Part shown: positions 28,568 to 36,779 of the stretch, one piece after another | How the letters are laid out: each line of letters starts with the position of its first letter | How positions within the stretch are numbered: the first letter of the stretch is position 1 | Assembly (NCBI RefSeq): GCF_007860185.1 | Contig: NZ_SJPY01000001.1 | Location: forward strand, 1,077,132-1,141,131 | Length of the DNA stretch: 64,000 bases | Reading direction: 5' to 3' | Origin: Novipirellula aureliae | GTDB taxonomy: Bacteria > Planctomycetota > Planctomycetia > Pirellulales > Pirellulaceae | Position numbers and translations under genes: made by a program | The notes under the pieces: model-generated | Databases searched by the model: none | What the model saw: the letters and a program-made list of their open reading frames with translations, nothing else | Told to the model about the DNA's origin: nothing

Positions 28568-29749
28568 ATGGAATTTATTTGGAACGATGGAGGCCGCTCG
28601 AGTTCGGGGTATGTCGGGTTGGCGGGCGATTGTGTCACGCGATCGATCGCCATCGCGACGGGACTTAGCTATCGGGATGTTTATCGCGATCTTGGAGTCG
28701 TTTCCAATAAAACGCCTCGCAATGGAGTCGTCACCGTTCACTCGTCGGAGTACTTGGCAAAGCTGGGATGGAATTACACGCCGGCTGACGGACGAGAGTT
28801 TTCGAGTTCTTGGTTGCCCAAGGGGGTGGTTATCGTTCATTTAGCAATGCCGAAGCAGCGAGCGTCGGGTCACTTTTGCACAATGGTCGATCACATCATT
28901 TACGATACGTGGAACCCCAGCGAAGAGGAGGAGTATTGCGTGGTCGGCTATTGGATGCACCCGAGCCACGATCGCGAGACAACGGCGCCGATACGGTCAT
29001 CGAATCGGAAGCCTGACGCCGAACAAGAGATGACGCAAAAAGAGTTCGATAAAGTTCTTCACCGTTTGCGAGCTCTCGACAATACCGCCAACAACAATGC
29101 AAGCACCGACGGCGAAAAGCGCAACGCGTTGCGAATGATGCAAAACTTGATGCTTCGACACAACTTGTCGCGTGAAGATATCACAGACGAGGATAATATC
29201 GATAGCGTTTGCTTTACTCGGATGGCATGTCCAGTAAACGGGCGGCGTGCTTGCCAATGGGAAAAAAGTTTGGCTTGTTATCTGACGCGCGAGATCTTTC
29301 CGATGGCGATGTGCTACTACGGGACAAAAGGCCATCGGACGATGCTGTGGTTCTACGGGCCTCGCGATGACGTCCAAAACTGCATCGCGTTATACCGTGA
29401 ATTGCTGTTGACGATTGCGACGTCAGCCAGACTGCGATACGGCGGGCATTCTCGTGGGAGCGGAGCGTCGTATGCGGAAGGCTATGTACATGGTTTACCA
29501 GGCTATGAGTCACCATCGGACCCCGCCGAGGAACAAGTGGTTAGCGAAACGGCACTCATTCATGCCCGTACGTTAGCGGTTCACAAAGCGGCTCGCGATT
29601 GGTTGAAACTTGAATGCGGCGTCTCCCTAGCGAGTGGTCGTGGCTACGGCCGCAGCCAACACGATCCCGCTGCCGCCAGTGTCGGGAAGCAACACGGCTC
29701 GAAACATGATATTACAGCAAACGGCACGAGAAAGCGAATTGCGAATTAA
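28568..29749 (+). CDS. Fusion of a papain-like Cys-His domain with a DUF2786-type domain
   Basis: A 393-residue protein. Residues 1-128 look like a small papain-like fold: GDCVTRSIAIATGLSYRDVYRDL with Cys22, and ASGHFCTMVDHIIYDTWNP with His102 and Asp113, the expected Cys-His-Asp order of phage and bacterial cysteine peptidase-like proteins. Residues about 154-200 resemble DUF2786 (FDKVLHRLRALDNTA...LMLRHNLSREDITD), followed by the companion domain seen in many DUF2786 proteins (WEKSLACYLTREIF, FYGPRDDVQNC, GASYAEGYVHGL). Both halves are common on phages and mobile elements; their fusion is unusual. The gene is flanked by dispersed repeats on both sides. The biochemical role is unknown. Confidence 0.75.
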   Translation: MEFIWNDGGRSSSGYVGLAGDCVTRSIAIATGLSYRDVYRDLGVVSNKTPRNGVVTVHSSEYLAKLGWNYTPADGREFSSSWLPKGVVIVHLAMPKQRASGHFCTMVDHIIYDTWNPSEEEEYCVVGYWMHPSHDRETTAPIRSSNRKPDAEQEMTQKEFDKVLHRLRALDNTANNNASTDGEKRNALRMMQNLMLRHNLSREDITDEDNIDSVCFTRMACPVNGRRACQWEKSLACYLTREIFPMAMCYYGTKGHRTMLWFYGPRDDVQNCIALYRELLLTIATSARLRYGGHSRGSGASYAEGYVHGLPGYESPSDPAEEQVVSETALIHARTLAVHKAARDWLKLECGVSLASGRGYGRSQHDPAAASVGKQHGSKHDITANGTRKRIAN

Positions 29750-29827
29750 AATCGGTTTCGTTGTGAAGATTGACTCTATCCGAAAAACGCAGGTATCGTA
29801 GGGGATCGCGCAGAACCCCTTGCGTTA

Positions 29828-29851
29828 GGATCTTTAACAAGATCCACTACC
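29828..29851. repeat. Small hairpin repeat GGATCTT/AAGATCC, copy 2
   Basis: Identical over 24 bases to 10619-10642, including the trailing ACTACC. It sits in the gap between the DUF2786 fusion and the RimK cassette. Confidence 0.8.
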
Positions 29852-29929
29852 CGATACGTTAAACCACGTTGAGCCACGAGTGTTTCATCTTTAGACCTGC
29901 CTTTGCTTGAGAATAGGGAGTTAATTGAC

Positions 29930-30415
29930 GTGCATCATTCGACGAATCCAGCTGATCCGTCGCACCTAGGGCAATCGGTAATCGGTTGGAGGGAGTGGGT
30001 TTCACTACCTGATTTGGCGATTCGACACGTGAAAGCAAAGATTGACACGGGCGCCAGGTCGTCATGTTTGCACGCATTCAATATCGAGGCATTTACTCGT
30101 GGTGGGATTTCGATGGTCCGTTTCGAAGTTCATCCGAACCAGCGATCGGAATTGCCTGTTATCGCTTGTGAAGCCCCCATTCACGATATCCGCCGGGTAC
30201 GCAGCAGTAGCGGGATTGCGACGAAACGATTTGTCATTTTAACGAAAGTTCATTGGCTTGACGCGACTTGGGAAGTCGACTTGACTTTGGCCGATCGATC
30301 ATTAATGGGATTCCGCATGTTGATTGGACGTGAAGCGGTTCGCGGACGCGTGTTGGTAGACCCCAGCCAATCGTATATTGGCGGACGACCTCGAAAGAAA
30401 AAAAAGAAAAACTGA
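29930..30415 (+). CDS. RimK-associated retropepsin-like protease (DUF785, 'ATP-dependent zinc protease')
   Basis: A 161-residue protein. It has GWREWVSLPDLAIRHVKAKIDTGARSSCLHA with the DTGA aspartyl-protease-like active motif near residue 40, then ATKRFVILTKVHWLDATWEVDLTLADR and MGFRMLIGREAVRGRVLVDP, all family signatures. The C-terminus is a lysine tail (RPRKKKKKN). Such proteins are encoded beside rimK and are thought to process glutamate-tailed substrates. GTG 29930 is preferred because GGGAG stands 9 bases upstream; TTG 29903 is an alternative. The stop overlaps the rimK ATG. Confidence 0.85.
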   Translation: MHHSTNPADPSHLGQSVIGWREWVSLPDLAIRHVKAKIDTGARSSCLHAFNIEAFTRGGISMVRFEVHPNQRSELPVIACEAPIHDIRRVRSSSGIATKRFVILTKVHWLDATWEVDLTLADRSLMGFRMLIGREAVRGRVLVDPSQSYIGGRPRKKKKKN

Positions 30416-31620
30416 TGAAGCTTGGAATCCTCTCCTGCAGCCCCAATTGCTATAGCACACGCCGTTTGAGAGAGGCGGCCGAAGGACGGGGGCATGATGT
30501 CAAGGTGCTCAACACGTTGCGTTTTTCGATCGATCTGAAACAAGGCGAACCCGATCTCTATTTTCGATCCAAACTGCTGAGCGATTACGATGCGGTAATT
30601 CCCCGGATCGGTGCGTCGATTACCTATTATGGCACCGCAGTGGTCCGCCAATTCGAGCAAATGGACGTGTTTACGACCAATTCGTCTGCTGGAATTACCA
30701 ATTCACGAGACAAACTTCGTTGTTTGCAAATATTGAGTCGGCATCATATCGGGATTCCTCAAACGGCCTTCGTTCGCGAAAAACGTGACGTGCTGCCAGC
30801 GATTGAGCGAGTTGGCGGGACGCCGATCATCATCAAATTGCTCGAAGGCACGCAAGGCGTTGGCGTCATTTTGGCTGAATCGGTAAAGACCGCCGAAGCG
30901 ATTATCGAAACCTTGCAAAGCACACGGCAAAACGTACTGGTGCAAAAATTTGTTGCCGAAAGTCGTGGCCGCGATATTCGTGCCTTTGTCGTCGGTGATC
31001 GTGTGATCGCGGCGATGAGGCGTGTTGCCGAAGGTGGCGAATTTCGCAGTAACGTGCACCGTGGTGGACGAACCGAATCCGTGATTCTCGACGAAGAATA
31101 CTGCGAGACCGCCGTTCGCTCCGCGCAAATCATGGGACTACGCGTTGCTGGCGTCGATATGCTCGAGGGCAAAGATGGACCGCAGGTGATGGAGGTCAAT
31201 TCCTCGCCCGGACTTGAGGGCATTGAGAACTGTACCCAGCTCGATATCGCGGGAGCGATCGTGGATTATATTGCTGCTCAAGTTGATTTTTCGGAAATCG
31301 ACGTGAGACAACGGTTGACGGTTAGCCGCGGTTATGGAGTGACCGAAATCCATATTCCCGAAGGCTCCGAAATTATCGGTAAAACGATTGATGAATCAGG
31401 ATTGCACGAACGCGACATCAATGTGTTGACACTTTACCGTGGCACCACCGTGATCCCCAATCCACGCTTGAAACGGACGCTCGAACCAGGTGACCGACTG
31501 CTTTGCTTTGGAAAACTCGAGGCAATGCGGGGCATGATTCCCGAAAAAACACGACGCAAACGACGTCCAAAAGTCAAACAACTCGATACCGAAATTGGTG
31601 CGGAAGGAGTCGATCTTTGA
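30415..31620 (+). CDS. rimK: RimK-type ATP-grasp glutamate ligase with C-terminal RCK_C domain
   Basis: A 401-residue protein. The first 300 residues are RimK: LGILSCSPNCYSTRRLREAA, YDAVIPRIGASITYYG, SRDKLRCLQILSRHHIGIPQTA, then the ATP-grasp core IIIKLLEGTQGVGVILAES, VLVQKFVAESRGRDIRAFVVGDRVIAAM and the Mg site VMEVNSSPGLEGIE. RimK adds glutamates to ribosomal protein S6 or forms poly-glutamate. Residues about 305-385 form an extra domain of TrkA-C/RCK_C type (GVTEIHIPEGSEIIGKTI...DRLLCFGKLEAMRGM), which usually binds small ligands. ATG overlaps the protease stop (TGATG), implying coupled translation. Confidence 0.92.
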   Translation: MKLGILSCSPNCYSTRRLREAAEGRGHDVKVLNTLRFSIDLKQGEPDLYFRSKLLSDYDAVIPRIGASITYYGTAVVRQFEQMDVFTTNSSAGITNSRDKLRCLQILSRHHIGIPQTAFVREKRDVLPAIERVGGTPIIIKLLEGTQGVGVILAESVKTAEAIIETLQSTRQNVLVQKFVAESRGRDIRAFVVGDRVIAAMRRVAEGGEFRSNVHRGGRTESVILDEEYCETAVRSAQIMGLRVAGVDMLEGKDGPQVMEVNSSPGLEGIENCTQLDIAGAIVDYIAAQVDFSEIDVRQRLTVSRGYGVTEIHIPEGSEIIGKTIDESGLHERDINVLTLYRGTTVIPNPRLKRTLEPGDRLLCFGKLEAMRGMIPEKTRRKRRPKVKQLDTEIGAEGVDL

Positions 31621-31651
31621 TCGGCCTCTCCCCCCCCCAGGATGACAACGA

Positions 31652-32752
31652 ATGGCCAAACGTGAAAAAGCAACGATCGATCATTGGCAAGGACAAGAGG
31701 TTCCGATTGGGCAAAGTACCGATGTGAAGTTGGCCGTCAGCGAGAGCTATACCGGTATTTCACTGAAAATCCCAATCCGAATCATTCGCTCGCAAAACGA
31801 AGGACCGACCGTCTTTATCACCGCGGCATTGCATGGTGACGAACTAAACGGCACCGGCGCGATCCGGCAATTGCTTTGCGACGAAACGTTGTCGCTAAAG
31901 TGTGGCAATCTGATCCTGGTCCCCATTTTGAACCTATTGGCATTTGATCGCCATAGCCGCTATCTGCCCGATCGACGTGATTTGAATCGCTGCTTCCCCG
32001 GCTCTGAGTCAGGTTCGTTGGCATCTCGAATTGCTAGCCAGATATTTTCCGAGATCATTGGTCGTTCCGATTACGGCATCGATCTTCATACCGCGTCGGT
32101 ACGACGGACCAACTATCCGAACGTGCGCGCCGACTTGAGAAACCCTGAAGCGAAACGGTTGGCGTTCAGCTTTGGCACCGAGGTGATCCTCGATGCTTCG
32201 GGACCGCTCGGCTCACTGCGCCGTGAAGCCTGTCATGTCGGTTGCCCGACAATCGTGCTCGAGGGTGGCGAAGTCTGGAAGGTCGAACCACGAATCGTCG
32301 AAACCGCCGTTCGAGGAATCAAGAACGTGCTGGTGAAACTGGAAATGATCGACGGCGAAATGGATCGACCCGAACGACAAGTTGTCATCACTCGGTCTCA
32401 ATGGATTCGCGCCGATCGAGGTGGCTTTCTACAATTCCATGTGCACCCGGGGCAAATCGTCGAAACCAACCAACCGCTCGCAACCAATACCGATCTACTT
32501 GGACGCGAACAAAGTGTCTTGCTGGCACCCTATGAAGGGGTTGTGATAGGAATGACCACGCTGCCCGCGATTAGCCCCGGGGAACCGGTTTGTCACATCG
32601 GGAAATTCCAAAAATCGACCGCTGGAGAAGAATTGTTGGAATCACGTTCCGATTCCGACAATAGTCTCGAAGAACGATTGGTGGAACACTTGGCCTCCAA
32701 CGTGATGGTTACCGAGCGAGAGCCGGAAGGCGACTCCCCCGCACAACCGTAG
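31652..32752 (+). CDS. Succinylglutamate desuccinylase/aspartoacylase-like M14 deacylase
   Basis: A 366-residue zinc-dependent amidohydrolase-like protein of the AstE/AspA group. Zinc ligands: VFITAALHGDELNGTGAIRQ (HxxE) and YGIDLHTASVRRTNYPNVRAD (later His). DRRDLNRCFPGS is the substrate-binding motif. The C-terminal part (QFHVHPGQIVETNQPLATN...YEGVVIGMTTLPAISPGEPV) is a barrel-like domain typical of the family. AGGA precedes the ATG by 10 bases. It is third in the cassette with the RimK-associated protease and RimK, 31 bp after rimK, suggesting it removes or trims acyl/glutamyl groups added by RimK. Confidence 0.87.
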   Translation: MAKREKATIDHWQGQEVPIGQSTDVKLAVSESYTGISLKIPIRIIRSQNEGPTVFITAALHGDELNGTGAIRQLLCDETLSLKCGNLILVPILNLLAFDRHSRYLPDRRDLNRCFPGSESGSLASRIASQIFSEIIGRSDYGIDLHTASVRRTNYPNVRADLRNPEAKRLAFSFGTEVILDASGPLGSLRREACHVGCPTIVLEGGEVWKVEPRIVETAVRGIKNVLVKLEMIDGEMDRPERQVVITRSQWIRADRGGFLQFHVHPGQIVETNQPLATNTDLLGREQSVLLAPYEGVVIGMTTLPAISPGEPVCHIGKFQKSTAGEELLESRSDSDNSLEERLVEHLASNVMVTEREPEGDSPAQP

Positions 32753-32858
32753 GACAGCGGGTTGTCGCTTCGCTCGACAAGCGAATAGCGCCTTCAGCCG
32801 GAAAACGCCTTCCGTCTGAGCAGGGGGGGGGAAATTGCTCCAAGCCAATCGATGGACG

Positions 32859-32881
32859 CGCTCAGCTCCGAGAGCTGAGCG
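32859..32881. terminator. Palindromic hairpin between convergent genes
   Basis: A perfect 10-bp stem CGCTCAGCTC/GAGCTGAGCG with loop CGA between the convergent M14 and SOD genes. There is no T-run, so it may act as a structural barrier rather than a classic terminator. Confidence 0.5.
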
Positions 32882-32901
32882 ACATCGCGGCGTTCACAAC
32901 G

Positions 32902-33630
32902 TTAAGCCTTATTCATGTACGCTGCGACTTGGTCCCAATTGACCAACTTCCAAAACGCTTCGATGTATTCAGTGCGACGGTTTTGGTACTTCAAATAGTA
33001 AGCATGCTCCCACACATCCAATCCCAAAAGGGGAGTCATGCCCATCGAGAGGGGGCTATCTTGGTTGGGAGTGCTAAGCACTTTCAATCCCTCGCCGTCT
33101 TTGGCCAACCAAGCCCAACCGCTACCGAACTGAGTTGCCCCGGCGGTGCTAAACGCTGTCTTGAAGTTATCGAACGAGCCGAACGCCGAATCGATTGCTT
33201 CCGCTAATGCACCACTCGGCTTTGATTCGTCCGCGGATGGTTTCATGATCGTCCAAAATAGAGAGTGGTTTGCATGCCCACCGCCGTTGTTCCGGACCGA
33301 TGTACGAGCCGATTCGGGTAATTGGTCCAAATTGGATAAAAGCTGATCAAGGGTCATCTTCGACAAAGTCGGGTCCGATTCGACGGCTGCATTCAATTTG
33401 TTAACGTAACCTTGATGATGCTTGGTATGGTGAATCGTCATCGTTTCGGTGTCGATGACCGGATTGAGAGCATCGTAAGCATACGGCAATGGGGGGAGCG
33501 AAAACGGAGCACTCGTGCCAAGCGCTTCCTGACCTACCGCTGTTTTCTCGGTCGATAATCCGAACGAAGCACTGGCGGCGATCGCCGACGAGGTCGCCAA
33601 AAAACCGCGGCGAGTAAAGAAGTTGTTCAT
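32902..33630 (-). CDS. sodA: Superoxide dismutase, Mn type, with Tat signal
   Basis: A 242-residue Fe/Mn superoxide dismutase. The N-terminus [16 protein letters not shown] is a twin-arginine signal, so the folded, metal-loaded enzyme is probably exported. Metal ligands: [13 protein letters not shown] (His), [11 protein letters not shown] (His), [19 protein letters not shown] (Asp, His). The NQDSPL glutamine and GGG at the outer sphere fit the manganese rather than the iron type. I start at ATG 33630; an in-frame ATG at 33669 adds 13 residues before the Tat motif. It converges on the M14 gene. Confidence 0.93.
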   Translation of the reverse strand: MNNFFTRRGFLATSSAIAASASFGLSTEKTAVGQEALGTSAPFSLPPLPYAYDALNPVIDTETMTIHHTKHHQGYVNKLNAAVESDPTLSKMTLDQLLSNLDQLPESARTSVRNNGGGHANHSLFWTIMKPSADESKPSGALAEAIDSAFGSFDNFKTAFSTAGATQFGSGWAWLAKDGEGLKVLSTPNQDSPLSMGMTPLLGLDVWEHAYYLKYQNRRTEYIEAFWKLVNWDQVAAYMNKA

Positions 33631-34069
33631 CGTTGCCTTATCTTGTGTGAAAATGTCTTTTTTGGACATGGTTAAGCCTTAATCAGGTTGGTAATGGAAG
33701 CATACGAACTGTTGACATTGTAGCAAATCGTCAATCCGGCTGTAGGGCTATTCGCATTGTAAGACAATGGGTGTGATCAATAGGATGACACTCTGTGTGG
33801 TGTCGGGAGCGATGTTCCCCTCTACCAAACGGCGTCCCCAATTTCCTGTTTTTCGCGTAAGTTGTTTTCAGGAAAGACTTTAAGGTGATATATGTGCCGC
33901 GATTCTTGTTGGGGGCGAGCCCAAAGTTTCATGCGTTGTTTCATGGTATGGACTTAGCAACTTAGAACACCTGTCGCCAGCAAAGGCGACCTTCTGATCG
34001 GCAAGCATGCTGGTCGGAATGCACGTTTTCGCTTTCCAAGCACACACTCTACTCGAAGGACAATTCACG
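33631..34069. other. Gap between sodA and a Gly/Tyr-rich protein gene
   Basis: About 400 bp without a gene. It must contain divergent promoters. A hairpin GTCGCC/GGCGAC (33973-33990) lies upstream of the Gly/Tyr-rich gene. Nothing else stands out. Confidence 0.4.
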
Positions 34070-34435
34070 ATGTTTAAGCTAGTAAAATGGGTCGCTGCTC
34101 CGGCGGTCGTTGCTGCCATGACGTTTGTATCCGATGCGCCAACCGCTGAAGCGGGTTACGGTAGCTTTGGTCGCGGCGGTGGCATCTCGATCAGCGTTGG
34201 GGGAGTCAGGGGAGTCAGCAGTTACCGCGGCGGCTACGGTTATGGCAGTGGTTACAGCAGCCCGTACAACCGATACCGAGCGGGACTTCATAGCGGGCAG
34301 GGGTATCACGGAGGGGGACACTATGGTGGTGGACAATTCCGCTATCACCCAACCGAGGTGATTCGGCACCGCAACCACTTCCATGTGCAACCGGGGCACT
34401 ACGATTATTACCGCAGCCCAGGTTGTCGGTACTAG
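34070..34435 (+). CDS. Secreted Gly/Tyr/His-rich small protein
   Basis: A 121-residue protein. A signal peptide (FKLVKWVAAPAVVAAMTFVSD) ends near APTAEAG. The rest is low complexity, rich in Gly, Tyr, Ser and His (GGYGYGSGYSS, GYHGGGHYGGGQ), closing with HPTEVIRHRNHFHVQPGHYDYYRSPG. GAAGGA stands 9 bases before ATG 34070; an upstream in-frame start at 34007 would add 21 unrelated residues. Similar small histidine/tyrosine-rich secreted proteins are common in planctomycetes; the role is unknown, perhaps cell envelope or metal binding. Confidence 0.7.
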   Translation: MFKLVKWVAAPAVVAAMTFVSDAPTAEAGYGSFGRGGGISISVGGVRGVSSYRGGYGYGSGYSSPYNRYRAGLHSGQGYHGGGHYGGGQFRYHPTEVIRHRNHFHVQPGHYDYYRSPGCRY

Positions 34436-34487
34436 CACGTGCCCGCTCCGGTGGCGACTTGCACTCTAAAACACGGGTATGAAGAAG

Positions 34488-35069
34488 TCAGGCATGAAGT
34501 TGCTCGCGGAGCGACTTCATGCCACGGTGTAGCAATCCGGCGACCGCACCGGTTGATTTGTCAAGCGAAGCGGCAACTTCGCTGAGTTTCAAACCTTCGA
34601 GATAGTGCATTCGAACAGCATCGCGCTGTGTCTCGGGCAGCCGCTCGATCGCGGCTGCGATTTGCAGAAGATTTTCACCGAGTGCGACATTTTGACTCGG
34701 CGTTGGAACATCCCCAGCCAGAATCCCTTCGAGACGCATCGATGACTTCGCCAATCGCTGCTCGATCGACTGTTCTCTGCGAACGTCTCGTTTGTCGCGA
34801 TGCATATCGCGATCAAGATGGGAAAGACATCTGGCCAATATCTGTCTCAGCCAGCCTCGGAATTCCGCATCACTTGATCCGCGAAACTGGTCAATGGCTT
34901 GGACCGCCTGCATCATGGTTTGCTGGACAATATCGGAAGCCCCGACTTTGGCTTGCAAGGCTCGTCGCATTTGAACGCGAGCCAACATTCGTAGATAGGG
35001 TTCATATTTGGCAATGATTGCGGGATCGCTAACGTCAATTGGATCGTTGTTGGAAATTGAATCGCTCAT
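34488..35069 (-). CDS. ECF-type sigma-70 family RNA polymerase sigma factor
   Basis: A 193-residue sigma factor with the two-domain ECF layout. Region 2 (about 25-95) has ALQAKVGASDIVQQTMMQAVQAIDQFRGSSDAEFRGWLRQILARCL. Region 4 (about 135-190) has LPETQRDAVRMHYLEGLKLSEVAASLDKSTGAVAGLLHRGMKSLREQL. It belongs to the planctomycete type in which no anti-sigma gene is adjacent. It lies downstream of bioA on the same strand, with 66 bp between, in which a GGGGG-CTG-CCCCC hairpin (35106-35118) may terminate the bioA transcript. Confidence 0.88.
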   Translation of the reverse strand: MSDSISNNDPIDVSDPAIIAKYEPYLRMLARVQMRRALQAKVGASDIVQQTMMQAVQAIDQFRGSSDAEFRGWLRQILARCLSHLDRDMHRDKRDVRREQSIEQRLAKSSMRLEGILAGDVPTPSQNVALGENLLQIAAAIERLPETQRDAVRMHYLEGLKLSEVAASLDKSTGAVAGLLHRGMKSLREQLHA

Positions 35070-35135
35070 TTCGTCTCGTCACCTTGCTCCGAGTTTATTC
35101 CGAAAGGGGGCTGCCCCCCTGGACCACTACCCCTC

Positions 35136-36512
35136 TTATCCCTTTTCCGTCACGTCGGCAATCGCTTGACAAACGATCTTTCCCACATGCTCTAATTCTT
35201 CGTCGGTTGCAGCCAACGGCGGCATCACGATCACCACATCACCGAGCGGCCGAATCCAAACGCCCAAGTCGGTTGCCCGTTTGCACACTCTAGCTCCGAC
35301 TAATTCCGCGGCGTCAAACGGCGTTTTCTTATCGCGGTCTTGGACGAGTTCGATGCCGACCATCATTCCGCGTCCGCGAATATCACCGACGTGTTGATTC
35401 TGATGGAGATTCGTAAACTCGCCACGAAGTTGCTGCGTCTTTGCTGCTAGAGCATGGATCAGATTGGTTTCTTCGAACAAGTCGATCGATGCAATTGCGG
35501 CGGCGGCGGCTAAGGGGTTGCCACCAAAGGTGTGGCCATGAAAAAACTGCTTCGATTCAGAAGTCTTTGCCAAGAAGGCTTCAAAAAGATGAGGGCGGGC
35601 AACCGTCGCTGCCATCGGCAGATAGCCGCCCGTTAAACCCTTCCCTAAGCACAAGATATCAGGCGTTACCGATTCATGCTCACAAGCAAATAATTTTCCC
35701 GTACGTCCAAACCCAGTCGCAACCTCGTCACAAATCAAAAGCACGTCGTAATCGTCGCAGAGCTTTCTCACTCGAGACAAGAAGCCGTGCGGATGCGTGA
35801 TCATTCCCGCCGCACCTTGGACGAGCGGCTCCATGACAACGGCGGCGATTGTTTCGTGATGCCGTTTCAACAGCTGCTCGACTTCATCCGCATAGGCATC
35901 GCAAGCGGTTTCGGGTGTCACGCCGGGGGGCAAGCGATAACTGCATGGCAACGGCCCTCGAATCGGACGAAACACAATCGGAGCGAACAGTTGATGAAAA
36001 TACTTAATGCCTCCGAGCGAAACCGCACCGGTTGTATCTCCATGATAGGCGAGTGACAGCGCCAAGTACTGAGTTTTATTCGGCCTCGGATGCTGTCGCT
36101 GATGCCAGTACTGGAGTGCCATTTTCAAGGCCGCTTCGACCGACGACGATCCATCACTACTAAAAAAGACGTGCCCCAGATCGCCGGGCGTGATCTCGAC
36201 AATTTTCTCGGCCAATTTTTCGGTCACATCGGCGGACATGCCCAACGTGGTGATATGAGCGACGCGGTGCAACTGTTCTTCAATCGCAGCATTGATTTTG
36301 GGATGGCGGTGCCCGTGGACGTTGCACCACAAACTCGACACGCCATCAAATACTCGGTCGCCTGACGTCGTCGTTAACCAACACCCTTCCGCTTCGGCAA
36401 TCACCAATTTTTCGTACTCCGACATTTGGGTGAAGCCCTGCCAATGAGCTGAACCGGTCAGTGTGTCGAATCGTGAGACATTCTTTTCGGGGTAGGCGGT
36501 TTGCGGAGACAT
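35136..36512 (-). CDS. bioA: Adenosylmethionine--8-amino-7-oxononanoate aminotransferase
   Basis: A 458-residue class III aminotransferase that makes 7,8-diaminopelargonate in biotin synthesis, using SAM as amino donor. Motifs: FDGVSSLWCNVHGHRHPKI, VFFSSDGSSSVEAALKMALQYW, YHGDTTGAVSLGG, LICDEVATGFGRTGKLFACE and LCLGKGLTGGYLPMAATV with the PLP lysine. WCNVHGH is diagnostic of BioA. Start ATG 36512 is chosen; the frame also extends to a TTG at 36545. No other bio gene is adjacent. Confidence 0.94.
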   Translation of the reverse strand: MSPQTAYPEKNVSRFDTLTGSAHWQGFTQMSEYEKLVIAEAEGCWLTTTSGDRVFDGVSSLWCNVHGHRHPKINAAIEEQLHRVAHITTLGMSADVTEKLAEKIVEITPGDLGHVFFSSDGSSSVEAALKMALQYWHQRQHPRPNKTQYLALSLAYHGDTTGAVSLGGIKYFHQLFAPIVFRPIRGPLPCSYRLPPGVTPETACDAYADEVEQLLKRHHETIAAVVMEPLVQGAAGMITHPHGFLSRVRKLCDDYDVLLICDEVATGFGRTGKLFACEHESVTPDILCLGKGLTGGYLPMAATVARPHLFEAFLAKTSESKQFFHGHTFGGNPLAAAAAIASIDLFEETNLIHALAAKTQQLRGEFTNLHQNQHVGDIRGRGMMVGIELVQDRDKKTPFDAAELVGARVCKRATDLGVWIRPLGDVVIVMPPLAATDEELEHVGKIVCQAIADVTEKG

Positions 36513-36779
36513 AGTCCTAAGTGGGGTTTGCAGTGAAAGTCGCAATTTAGACGGTCGCTAGTACGTGCTTAGCCAGTTAGCTTATAAACGATTGCTGAAT
36601 TTTCTTCTAGTGCTTTGTCACCGTATGATTTTAGGCTTGGCCGAATCGTGGCCGGGGCATCATGCCCCAGTATGCGGCGGCTGGAAGCCACAGCCACGAA
36701 AGATTCTTACCCTGATTCTTCGTTGAGACAAAGCTCGTCGGCGTCCCTTGAAAGAAACGCTTTGGCTCATTTACATTTC
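36513..36779. other. Intergenic gap with hairpins and a dispersed motif
   Basis: Contains a GGGGCAT/ATGCCCC palindrome (36655-36669) and, on the minus strand at 36681-36697, GTGGCTGTGGCTTCCAG, which recurs on the plus strand at 60090-60106. No gene is seen. Confidence 0.5.

Noticed and set aside
33880-34119. 79-codon minus-strand frame
   Set aside because: It overlaps the signal peptide of the Gly/Tyr-rich protein and looks like a chance frame.
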